Shown here piece by piece: positions 49,442-64,000 of a stretch of 64,000 nt of DNA (within the stretch, counting starts at the first letter, position 1; every line of letters starts with the position of its first letter). Made by a program: the position numbers and the translations under genes. Under the pieces are notes generated by a model. That model made no database searches. It was not told where the DNA came from and saw only the letters and a program-made list of their open reading frames with translations. The DNA comes from Modestobacter excelsi (GTDB lineage Bacteria > Actinomycetota > Actinomycetes > Mycobacteriales > Geodermatophilaceae), in the NCBI RefSeq assembly GCF_005930495.1, contig NZ_SJEX01000002.1, positions 88,374-152,373 on the forward strand, given 5' to 3'.

Positions 49442-51904
49442 GTGAGAGTCCCCATCGGCTGGCTGGCCGAGCACGTCGACCTGCCCGCGGGCACCACCGT
49501 CGAGGAGCTCGACACCGCCTTCGTCCGGCTCGGCCTGGAGGTCGAGGAGGTCCACCGGCCCCCGGTCACCACCGGGCCGCTGGTGGTCGGCCGGGTGCTG
49601 GAGATCGAGGAGCTGACCGGCTTCAAGAAGCCGATCCGCTACACCCAGGTGGACGTGGGCGAGGACGAACCCCGCGGCATCGTCTGCGGTGCCCGCAACT
49701 TCGCCGTCGGCGACCTGGTGGTGGCGGCGCTGCCCGGCGCCGTGCTGCCCGGGGACTTCGCGATCGCCGCCCGGAAGACCTACGACCACGTGTCCGACGG
49801 GATGATCTGCTCGGTCCGCGAGCTCGGCATCGGCGAGGACCACGCCGGCATCCTGGTGCTGGGTCAGGACGGCTTCGAGCCGGGGACGCCGGCGGCCGGC
49901 CTGCTCGGTCTGGACGACGTCGTGATCGAGCTCAACGTGACCCCCGACCGGGGCTACTGCCTGGCCATGCGCGGCATCGCCCGGGAGATCGGCACCGGGC
50001 TGGCCGTCGACTGGCGGGACGCCGGCGCGGTCACCCCGCCGGCCTGGTCGGGGGCGCCCGCCTGGCAGGTCGAGGTGGCCGACGGGGCGCGCTGCGACCG
50101 CTTCTCGATGATCGCGATGGAGGGCCTGGACCCGACCGCACCCAGCCCGTGGTGGATGCGCCGCCGGCTGGCGCAGTCGGGCATCCGCAGCATCTCGCTG
50201 GCCGTCGACGTCACCAACTACGTGATGCTCGAGCTCGGCCAGCCGATGCACGCCTTCGACCGGGGCACCGTGCGCGGCCCGATCGTGGTGCGGCGCGCCA
50301 CGGCGGGGGAGCGGCTGACCACGCTGGACGGCGTCGACCGGACCCTGGACGCCGACGACCTGCTGATCACCGACGACTCCGGCCCGATCGGCCTGGCCGG
50401 CGTCATGGGCGGTGCGTCCACGGAGATCGGCGACCGGACCACGAGCGTGCTGCTGGAGGCGGCCCACTGGGAGCCGACCGGCATCGCCCGCACGGTCCGC
50501 CGGCACAAGCTGCCCAGCGAGGCGGCCAAGCGCTTCGAGCGCGGCACCGACCCGGAGGTCACCGTGGTGGCGCTGGCCCGGGCCGCCGCGCTGCTGGCCG
50601 AGCACGGCGGGGCCCGCGTCGTCGGCTCGCCGGTCGACGCGGACACCCGCGGACCGCGCCCGGCGATCCCGCTGGACGCCGGCCGGCCGGCCCGGATCGC
50701 GGGGGTCGACTACCCGACGTCCCAGGTGATCGAGGCGCTGACCGCGGTCGGCGCCGGCGTCGACGCGGACGGGGACCAGCTGCAGGTCACCCCGCCGTCC
50801 TGGCGGCCCGACCTCACCGACCCGGCGGACCTGGTCGAGGAGGTCGTCCGGCTCGCCGGGTACGACGACATCCCCTCGGTGCTGCCCAACGTGCCGCCCG
50901 GTCGCGGGCTGACCGAGCGGCAGCGCCGACGACGCAGCATCGGCCGGGCGCTGGCCGAGGCCGGGTACGTCGAGGCCCCGGCCTACCCGTTCGTCGGGAC
51001 GGCGGCGCTCGACGCGCTCGGCCTGCCCGAGGACGACGTCCGCCGGTCGGTGGTCGTGGTGCGCAACCCGCTGTCGGAGGAGGAACCGGCGCTGCGGACG
51101 ACGCTGCTGCCCGGCCTGCTCGCCACGCTGGCCCGCAACCTGTCCCGTGGGCAGCGCGACGTCGCCGTCTTCGAGCACGGGTCGGTGTTCCCCGGCGACC
51201 GGCGCATCCCGGCGCCCGTCCCCGGCGTCGACCGGCGCCCGGACGACGAGACGCTCGCCGCGCTGCTGGGCGCGGTGCCGGCCCAGCCGTGGCACGTCGC
51301 CGTCGTGCTGACCGGCCACCGCGAGCCGCGCGGCTGGTGGGGCCCCGGCCGGCCGGCCGGCTGGGCCGACGCGGTCCAGGCCGCCCGCATCGTGGCCGCC
51401 ACCGCCGGGGTCGAGCTGACCGTGCGCGCCGGTGACCTGGCGCCGTGGCACCCGGGCCGGTGCGCCGAGCTGGTGGTGGGGGAGCAGGTCGTCGGGCACG
51501 CCGGCGAGCTGCACCCGCGGGTGTGCGCCGCGCTGGACCTGCCCGCGCGGACCTGCGCCATGGAGCTCGACGTCGACGCGCTGCCGCCCGCACCGGTGCC
51601 CGTGGGACCGCCGATCTCGAACTTCCCGCCGGTCCTGGTCGACCTGGCGCTCGTCGTGCCCGAGGAGGTCCCGGCCGCCGACGTCCAGGCCGCGCTGCGC
51701 GCCGGTGCCGGTGAGCTGCTGGAGCGGCTGCAGTTGTTCGACGTCTACACCGGGCCTCCGGTGCCGGCCGGGTCCCGGTCGCTGGCCTACGCGCTGACCC
51801 TGCGCGCGCCCGAACGCACGCTGACCGGCGAGGAGGCCAACGCCGCGCGCGACGCGGCGATCGCGACGGCGGCCGAGCGGACCGGGGCGGTCCTCCGTGG
51901 CTGA
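49442..51904 (+). CDS. pheT: Phenylalanyl-tRNA synthetase beta subunit
   Basis: Large subunit (820 residues) for tRNA binding and editing. The N-terminal OB-fold tRNA-binding domain (~40-150) has GRVLEIEELTGFKKPIRYTQVDVG and DGMICSVRELGIG. The B3/B4 editing domain follows (DVTNYVMLELGQPMHAFD). The B5 domain has PSWRPDLTDPADLVEEVVRLAGYDDI, then the inactive synthetase-like core. The C-terminal FDX-ACB anticodon domain is present (FPPVLVDLALVVPEEVPAADV, FDVYTGPPVPAGSRSLAYALTLRAPERTLT). GTG 49442. The stop is two bases before a palindromic repeat. Confidence 0.97.
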   Translation: MRVPIGWLAEHVDLPAGTTVEELDTAFVRLGLEVEEVHRPPVTTGPLVVGRVLEIEELTGFKKPIRYTQVDVGEDEPRGIVCGARNFAVGDLVVAALPGAVLPGDFAIAARKTYDHVSDGMICSVRELGIGEDHAGILVLGQDGFEPGTPAAGLLGLDDVVIELNVTPDRGYCLAMRGIAREIGTGLAVDWRDAGAVTPPAWSGAPAWQVEVADGARCDRFSMIAMEGLDPTAPSPWWMRRRLAQSGIRSISLAVDVTNYVMLELGQPMHAFDRGTVRGPIVVRRATAGERLTTLDGVDRTLDADDLLITDDSGPIGLAGVMGGASTEIGDRTTSVLLEAAHWEPTGIARTVRRHKLPSEAAKRFERGTDPEVTVVALARAAALLAEHGGARVVGSPVDADTRGPRPAIPLDAGRPARIAGVDYPTSQVIEALTAVGAGVDADGDQLQVTPPSWRPDLTDPADLVEEVVRLAGYDDIPSVLPNVPPGRGLTERQRRRRSIGRALAEAGYVEAPAYPFVGTAALDALGLPEDDVRRSVVVVRNPLSEEEPALRTTLLPGLLATLARNLSRGQRDVAVFEHGSVFPGDRRIPAPVPGVDRRPDDETLAALLGAVPAQPWHVAVVLTGHREPRGWWGPGRPAGWADAVQAARIVAATAGVELTVRAGDLAPWHPGRCAELVVGEQVVGHAGELHPRVCAALDLPARTCAMELDVDALPPAPVPVGPPISNFPPVLVDLALVVPEEVPAADVQAALRAGAGELLERLQLFDVYTGPPVPAGSRSLAYALTLRAPERTLTGEEANAARDAAIATAAERTGAVLRG

Positions 51905-51962
51905 AGAAGGACCCCGTCCTCCCCACCCTTCGCAGGCTCAGGGCGGGCCCCGGGACGGGGCC
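51905..51962 (+). repeat. Recurrent palindromic element, copy 8
   Basis: GAAGGACCCCGTCC ... GGGACGGGGCC begins directly after the pheT TGA; the likely pheST terminator. Confidence 0.85.
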
Positions 51963-51974
51963 ACACGAAACCGG

Positions 51975-52781
51975 ATGACAGACCTCTCGGGCACCGTCGC
52001 ACTCGTCACCGGCGCGTCGGCCGGGATCGGCCGGCACCTGGCGCAGGGACTCGCCGAGCGGGGTGCGGCCGTGGCCGGGCTGGCCCGCTCGGCGGACCGG
52101 CTGAGCACCGCGATGGACGAGGTCGCCGCGGCCACCGGCGCGCGCACGCTCGCCGTGGCCGCCGACGTCACCGATCCCGCCGCCGTGCAGGCGGCGGTCG
52201 ACCGGGTGACCGCCGAGCTCGGTCCGGTGACCCTGCTGGTGAACAACGCCGGGTCCATCGACGCCGCGGAGGTGCCGCTCTGGGAGGCCGACCCCACCCA
52301 GTGGTGGCAGGTCGTGGAGAGCCAGGTGCACGGGCCGTTCCTGGTCTCCCGGGCCGTCGTCCCCGGGATGATCGCCGCCGGTGGCGGCCGGGTGATCGGC
52401 TTGGGCAGTGGTCTGGGCACCCGCGGCAGCGCCGAGTACAGCGCGTACTCCGCGGGCAAGAGCGCGCAGATGCGGATCACCGAGGGCATCCACCTGGCCG
52501 GGGCCGAGCACGGGGTGCGGGCCTTCGACCTGGCGCCCGGCGTCATCGACACCCGGATGACCCGGGCGATGCCCATGCACGCCGGGCGCACCGAGTGGAC
52601 CCGGCCGGAGGACGTCGTCGCGCTCGCGGTGGCGATCGCGGCCGGCGAGCTCGACCAGTGGTCCGGCCGGTTCTTCCGGTCCGGCGTCGACGACCTGGAC
52701 ACGCTGCGCGCGACGACGCCCGAGGGCGACGCCCGGCGACTGCGGCTGCTGCCCTACGGACCCGACGACCCGGTCGCCTGA
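51975..52781 (+). CDS. Short-chain dehydrogenase/reductase
   Basis: A 268-residue Rossmann-fold oxidoreductase. The cofactor motif is TGASAGIG (~13-20), then NNAG (~90-93), the catalytic Ser region GLGSGLG and the catalytic YSAGK (YxxxK, ~155-159). A basic residue after the glycine motif (LARSADRL) fits NADP(H) preference weakly. Substrate unknown. ATG 51975 lies immediately after repeat copy 8. The C-terminal 40 residues are extended compared with the core fold. Confidence 0.9.
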   Translation: MTDLSGTVALVTGASAGIGRHLAQGLAERGAAVAGLARSADRLSTAMDEVAAATGARTLAVAADVTDPAAVQAAVDRVTAELGPVTLLVNNAGSIDAAEVPLWEADPTQWWQVVESQVHGPFLVSRAVVPGMIAAGGGRVIGLGSGLGTRGSAEYSAYSAGKSAQMRITEGIHLAGAEHGVRAFDLAPGVIDTRMTRAMPMHAGRTEWTRPEDVVALAVAIAAGELDQWSGRFFRSGVDDLDTLRATTPEGDARRLRLLPYGPDDPVA

Positions 52782-52797
52782 CCCGCCGGCCGGGAGG

Positions 52798-53133
52798 TCA
52801 GCCCACGGTCGCGAACAGCGGGGCCGCACCGGACATCTCCACCATCCGTCGTACCGCGCGGGTCGGGTGCCGCAGCTCGGGCACCCGGCCCGACCGCCGG
52901 GTCGGCTCGGTCTCCCGCACCAGCAGCCGCAACCCGCGGCAGTCGAGGAAGGTCGCCGCCGAGACGTCCACCGCCACCGCGGTGCGGGATCCCCTCGGCC
53001 CGGCGGCGTGCCAGTCGTCGACCACCAGCGAGTCGACCTCACCGCTCAACCGGAGCACCGGCTCGCCGTCCTCCTCGACCAGGTGGATGGCGCCGGGCAG
53101 CTCCGGCGAGTGCGTCCGGTGGCTGGCTCCCAT
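52798..53133 (-). CDS. STAS-domain (anti-anti-sigma-like) protein without phosphoacceptor Ser
   Basis: A 111-residue STAS protein. The fold is clear: VLRLSGEVDSLVVDDW, then VAVDVSAATFLDCRGLRLLVR. In canonical anti-anti-sigma factors the helix start is DSSG, with a phosphorylated serine; here it reads DCRG, so the usual serine is missing. It may bind a partner constitutively or sense something else. ATG 53133 follows GGAGGGGAGC. No anti-sigma kinase or sigma gene is adjacent. It converges with the SDR gene. Confidence 0.85.
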   Translation of the reverse strand: MGASHRTHSPELPGAIHLVEEDGEPVLRLSGEVDSLVVDDWHAAGPRGSRTAVAVDVSAATFLDCRGLRLLVRETEPTRRSGRVPELRHPTRAVRRMVEMSGAAPLFATVG

Positions 53134-53273
53134 GGCAGTGCTCCCCTCCGACCGGGCCCGTCGTCCCGGTCAGCGGGGACTGTGCACGGGGGTGCTGACA
53201 GAACCGCTGGGAGCCACCTCCCCGCAGCCTGTGCAGTCCCGCGCGCCCCAGGGGCACCACGGCCGCGACCCGG

Positions 53274-54155
53274 TCAGACCACCGTCGCCAGCGCCCCCGC
53301 GGCGATGTCGACGGTCACCAGCGTGCCCGCCTCCAGCTCCACCAGCTCGCCGTCCAGCTGCAGCGGCATCGGCGCCAGCGCGGTGAACGCGTAGTGGGTG
53401 GTGCTCGGCTGCGGGCCCAGGCCACGGGTCGCGGCGCGCAGCGCGGTCGCCAGGACCTGGAGCTTGCCGGTCCGCTGCTGGGTGACCACCTCGAACAGGC
53501 CGTCGTCGGGCCGGCCGCCCTCGCTCAGGGTCGCGTACTTGGCCATCTCGGGGATGTTGGCGAACAGCAGGCTGTCGATGCTGCGCCGCCGGCCGTCCTC
53601 CAGCCGGATCGGGAACGGGCGGAACCGCGCGAACCCGCGCACCACCGACACGATCTCCCGCCAGGAGCCCTTGCCGCCCTTCTCCAGGTCGAGGGCGACG
53701 ACCGGGGTGAGGCCCACGCCGATGTAGGAGTGGGCGTACCGGGTGCGGACCTCTGCGCTCCGGCTCAGGGTGAGCCGCAGCAGGTCGATCCGGCGCACCT
53801 CGCCGGCCACGATCGCGTCGGCCAGGTGGTGCTCGCGCGTCGTCCGGCGGTGGTCGTTGGCGTTGCCGGCGGCCCGCACGGCGCACACAGCCTGGTCGTT
53901 GCCGGCCTGCATCACCCCGTCGACCACCTCGTTGTAGCCGCCGTCGCCGCTGACCGAGACCAGCAGTGGCCGTCCGGTGGCCGCCACCTCACGGGCGATC
54001 TCCCGGGCGTGCCCGGCGTACCGGGTGGGGCGGAGCTCGACCGGGACGGCGGGGAGCCGCCGCTCCAGCTCGGCCCGCAGCTGCTCGGCCGACGCCGGCG
54101 CGTTCCCGGTGCTGTGCGGGTTGAAGACGACGACGATCCGGTCGAACGGCTGCAT
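53274..54155 (-). CDS. Diacylglycerol-kinase-family lipid kinase
   Basis: A 293-residue DAGK/YegS-type kinase. The N-terminus RIVVVFNPHSTGNAP is the family's opening, then SVSGDGGYNEVVDGVMQAG, the glycine-rich nucleotide loop (GGDGTxxEV in the family, here GDGGYNEV). PEMAKYATLSEGGRPDDGLFEVV (a substrate-side loop) and LQLDGELVELEAGTLVTV near the end are also conserved. It should phosphorylate a lipid such as diacylglycerol, or ceramide or sphingoid base in other actinobacterial members. ATG 54155 follows GAGGAGC. Divergent from the arginine operon. Confidence 0.9.
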   Translation of the reverse strand: MQPFDRIVVVFNPHSTGNAPASAEQLRAELERRLPAVPVELRPTRYAGHAREIAREVAATGRPLLVSVSGDGGYNEVVDGVMQAGNDQAVCAVRAAGNANDHRRTTREHHLADAIVAGEVRRIDLLRLTLSRSAEVRTRYAHSYIGVGLTPVVALDLEKGGKGSWREIVSVVRGFARFRPFPIRLEDGRRRSIDSLLFANIPEMAKYATLSEGGRPDDGLFEVVTQQRTGKLQVLATALRAATRGLGPQPSTTHYAFTALAPMPLQLDGELVELEAGTLVTVDIAAGALATVV

Positions 54156-54177
54156 GCGGGCGGGCTCCTCGAGGTGA

Positions 54178-56500
<2,323 letters not shown>

Positions 56501-56504
<4 letters not shown>

Positions 56505-57507
56505 GCGCTGCCCAGGACCCCACCCCACCCGACGTCGCGGTCGACGAGGTCGCGCCCAGGCCGCTCATCGGCACCCGGCGGGTGATGCGGACCAACGACC
56601 CCGACGGCGACGCGCGCAAGGTCGCGGTCCTCACCGGTGCGCTGCCGTGGCTGCGCGAGTTCCACGGCAACGTGGTGGTGGTGAAGTACGGCGGGCACGC
56701 GATGGTCGACGAGGAGTGCCGTCGCGCCTTCGCCGAGGACATGGTGTTCCTGCGGACGTGCGGCATCTACCCGGTCGTCGTGCACGGCGGCGGCCCGCAG
56801 ATCAGCGCCATGCTGAACCGGCTGGGCATCCCCAGCGAGTTCCGCGGCGGGTTGCGGGTCACCACAGAGGAGACGATCGACGTCGTCCGGATGGTGCTCA
56901 CCGGGCAGGTCGGCCCCGAGGTCGTCGGCCTGATCAACTCGCACGGCCCGCTGGCCGTGGGGCTGTCCGGTGAGGACGGCGGGCTGTTCACCGCCGAGCG
57001 CACCGCGGCGGTCGTCGACGGGGCGCCGGTCGACGTCGGCCTGGTCGGCGACGTCGTCGCGGTGGACCCCGCCCCGGTCACCGCGCTGATCGAGGCGGGG
57101 CACATCCCGGTCGTGGCCACCGTCGCGCCGGACGCAGCCGGCCAGGTGCACAACGTGAACGCCGACACCGCCGCCGCGGCGCTGGCCGTCGCGCTGGGGG
57201 CGGTGAAGCTCGTCGTCCTCACCGACGTCGAGGGCCTCTACGCCAACTGGCCGGACCGGGACTCGCTGGTCGAGCAGATCGACGCCACCGAGCTGGCCGA
57301 GATCCTGCCGACCCTCGACGCCGGGATGATCCCGAAGATGGCCGCCTGCCTCCGCGCGGTCGAGGGCGGGGTGAAGCGGGCGACCGTCGTCGACGGCCGG
57401 CTGCCGCACGCCCTGCTGCTGGAGATGTTCACCACCGAGGGCACCGGGACGATGGTCGTCCCGGCCCAGGCCGACAGCCCGACGACCACCGAGGAGGGGG
57501 CGACAGC

Positions 57508-57511
<4 letters not shown>
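56501..57511 (+). CDS. argB: Acetylglutamate kinase
   Basis: Second step of arginine synthesis, phosphorylating N-acetylglutamate; usually the arginine-inhibited control point. Amino-acid kinase fold: [29 protein letters not shown], then [29 protein letters not shown] and [17 protein letters not shown]. With 336 residues it is ~40 longer than usual at the N-terminus; the extra part is a polar, acidic leader. The ATG at 56501 overlaps the argJ stop, which supports this start. A GTG or ATG near codons 28-29 is a possible alternative. Confidence 0.96.
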
Positions 57512-59636
<2,125 letters not shown>

Positions 59637-59666
59637 GGCGACGCCGATGACCGCGGTGGACCGGGC

Positions 59667-62317
<2,651 letters not shown>

Positions 62318-62325
<8 letters not shown>

Positions 62326-63610
62326 CGTGATCGACGAGCTGCACCGCCGCGGGCTGATCGCCCAGAGCACCGACGAGGAGGCGCTGCGCGCGCACCTCGC
62401 GGAGGGCCCGGTCACCTACTACTGCGGGTTCGACCCCACCGCGGCGAGCCTGCACGTCGGGCACCTGATCCAGTTCATGGTCCTCCGGGCGCTCCAGCGC
62501 GCCGGACACCAGCCCATCGTGCTGGTGGGCGGGGCGACCGGCCTGATCGGGGACCCGCGGCCCTCCTCGGAGCGGCAGCTCAACGACCCGGGCCAGGTGG
62601 CCCGGTGGGTGGACCGCATCCGGCAGCGGGTCGCGCCCTTCCTCGACCTGCCGGCGGCCGAGCAGGGGTTGGCCGCGCCGATCTACGTCGACAACCTGGA
62701 GTGGACCGCCCCGCTGTCGGCCATCGACTTCCTGCGTGACCTCGGCAAGCACTTCCGGGTCAACCGAATGCTGGCCAAGGAGGCCGTCTCGGCGCGGCTC
62801 AACAGCGACGCCGGGATCAGCTACACCGAGTTCAGCTACCAGATCCTGCAGGCCAACGACTTCCGTGAGCTGTTCCTGCGGCACGGGTGCACGCTGCAGT
62901 CCGGCGGGTCCGACCAGTGGGGCAACATCACCGCCGGGGTCGACCTGGTCCGCCGGACGGACGGGGCCGGCACGCACGCTCTCGCGACGCCCCTGATCAC
63001 CACGGCCGACGGCAAGAAGATCGGCAAGACCGAGGGCGCCACCGTCTGGCTGGACCCGGAGCTCACCAGCCCCTACGCGTTCTTCCAGTACTGGCTGAAC
63101 ATCGAGGACGTCGACGCGCGCGCCTGGCTGCCGCTGTTCTCCGAGCGGCCGGCGAAGGAGGTCGCGGCGCTGGTCGCGGAGTCGGTGGAACGCCCGGCGT
63201 CGCGCGCGCCGCAACGGGCGCTGGCCGAGGAGCTGACCCGACTGGTGCACGGGCCGGAGCAGCTCGCCCAGGCCGAGGCAGCCGGGCGAGCGCTGTTCGG
63301 ACGGGCGGAGCTGACCGACCTCGACCCGCCCACGCTGGCGGCCGCGCTGACCGAGGCGGGTGCGGTGGAGGTCGAGGACCCGGCCGCGCCGGTGTCCGCG
63401 CTCCTCCAGCGGACCGGGCTGGCGTCGTCCCTGTCCGACGCGCGCCGAACGGTCAAGGAGGGCGGGGCGTACGTGAACAACGTCCGGGTCACCGACGCCG
63501 ACGCCGTGCCAGCTCCGGGGGACTGGCTGCCCGGGGGCTGGCTGGTGCTCCGCAAGGGGAAGCGATCGGTGGCCGGCGTGCACCGGGCGGGGGCCGGGCC
63601 CGCCGCCTGA
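62318..63610 (+). CDS. tyrS: Tyrosyl-tRNA synthetase
   Basis: Charges tRNA-Tyr. A 430-residue class I synthetase with TYYCGFDPTAASLHVGHLIQF (HIGH motif as HVGH), the tyrosine-site blocks SYTEFSYQILQANDF and QSGGSDQWGNITAGVDL, and the KMSKS-equivalent KKIGKTEG. The C-terminal S4-like domain is present (LASSLSDARRTVKEGGAYVNNVRV). GTG 62318 overlaps the glycosylase stop. Last protein gene before the ribosomal RNA promoter. Confidence 0.97.
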
Positions 63611-63684
63611 CGGCCGCTCCAGCCGTGTGAACGCCGGGTGACGGGCGGGTTCCGGGCAGGTGGCGCGCGTCACGACCCCCGGGT
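63611..63684 (+). other. Gap before the rRNA promoter
   Basis: 74 GC-rich bases between the tyrS stop and the -35 box. No ORF or strong tyrS terminator was recognised. Confidence 0.6.
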
Positions 63685-63713
63685 TTGACACCCTCGTCCC
63701 AGCCACGTAACTT
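63685..63713 (+). promoter_or_regulatory. Ribosomal RNA promoter
   Basis: TTGACA (63685-63690) and TAACTT (63708-63713) are exactly 17 bases apart, a near-consensus housekeeping promoter ~243 bases before the expected 16S start. Confidence 0.9.
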
Positions 63714-63719
63714 TCTCTC

Positions 63720-63955
63720 TGCGCCCGGAACGACCGCGAGGCCGGAACGGGGCGCCGAGCAGGACAACACAAGCCGAAGACGAGGACCTTCCAGGGTCTG
63801 GTTCTCCGCGCGTCCGCTCCTTGAGAACTCAACAGCGTGCCGAAAGTCAGTGCCAAGTATCTATACCCCCATTTGCGGATTCTTCGGGGTTCGTGGGGTT
63901 CCTTTGGTTGATTGAACGAGAGTGCCAACTCTCGGTCTCAGCTGTGATCAAATCA
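63720..63955 (+). ncRNA. 16S rRNA leader with processing elements
   Basis: Contains TTGAGAACTCAACAG (63821-63835), a conserved actinobacterial pre-rRNA leader element, and a CGAGAGT-GCCA-ACTCTCG hairpin (63917-63934) close to the mature end. It is distinctly more AT-rich than the window as a whole. No open frame of note. Confidence 0.75.
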
Positions 63956-64000
63956 TCTACGGAGAGTTTGATCCTGGCTCAGGACGAACGCTGGCGGCGT
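63956..64000 (+). rRNA. rrs: 16S ribosomal RNA, 5' end only
   Basis: AGAGTTTGATCCTGGCTCAG (63963-63982) is the universal 16S 5' sequence, followed by GACGAACGCTGGCGGCGT. The start is placed by counting back seven bases to E. coli position 1. The gene runs off the window. Confidence 0.97.

Overview
The window is high-GC actinobacterial DNA with many GTG starts, 4-bp overlapping stop/start junctions and almost no AT-rich codons. Gene content and order fit a Geodermatophilaceae-type organism (Blastococcus/Geodermatophilus/Modestobacter); this is an inference from gene order and style, not from a search. Two blocks keep an order also known from Mycobacterium: mfd - (SurA-like lipoprotein) - mazG - eno - divIC-like - DUF501 - ppx, and infC - rpmI - rplT - tsnR-like - pheS - pheT - argCJBDFR-argH. 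No phage, insertion sequence or CRISPR array was seen.

Region 1 (52-15988) is a surface-polysaccharide locus. It holds a polyprenyl-phosphate sugar-1-phosphate transferase, two GT4 glycosyltransferases, a CDP-alcohol phosphotransferase, a small anchored protein, a polysaccharide deacetylase, a very large secreted propeller/LamG/PKD protein, a Wzx-type flippase, a Wzy/ligase-type membrane protein, a Wzz-type chain-length protein (opposite strand) and a TagD-like cytidylyltransferase. The cytidylyltransferase and CDP-alcohol transferase together suggest a phospho-polyol decoration on the exported polymer.

Region 2 (16117-26209) is housekeeping: transcription-coupled repair (mfd), NTP clean-up (mazG), enolase, a DivIC/FtsB-like division protein, DUF501 and exopolyphosphatase. 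Region 3 (26252-34946 and on to 37605) contains a family 5 uracil-DNA glycosylase, a tRNA with anticodon UAA, a Bax-inhibitor-like membrane protein, a thiolase, an SGNH hydrolase, a DUF2252 protein, a GNAT enzyme and a three-gene MoxR/VWA operon. Region 4 (37751-42451) looks like nitrate uptake and its control: NarK plus a HemD/winged-helix regulator of the NnaR type, with RraA, a DUF6221 protein, a small P-loop kinase and a PH-like membrane protein.

Region 5 (42472-51904) is translation: infC with an ATC start behind an attenuator-like hairpin, rpmI, rplT, an rRNA methyltransferase, and pheS/pheT. A DMT transporter and a bifunctional EAL-DICT-LOV-GGDEF protein, probably a blue-light-responsive c-di-GMP enzyme, lie between the methyltransferase and pheS. 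Region 6 (51975-61660) has an SDR, a STAS protein and a lipid kinase, then a tightly coupled arginine operon that starts from an apparently leaderless promoter covered by ArgR-like operators; argG is not in the operon. Region 7 is a methyladenine glycosylase, tyrS, and the promoter, leader and first bases of a 16S rRNA gene.

Throughout the window a ~58-bp imperfect palindrome recurs (eight copies seen) directly at gene ends in both orientations. One copy supplies the start codon and first ~22 codons of a MoxR ATPase and another supplies the stop codon of mfd.
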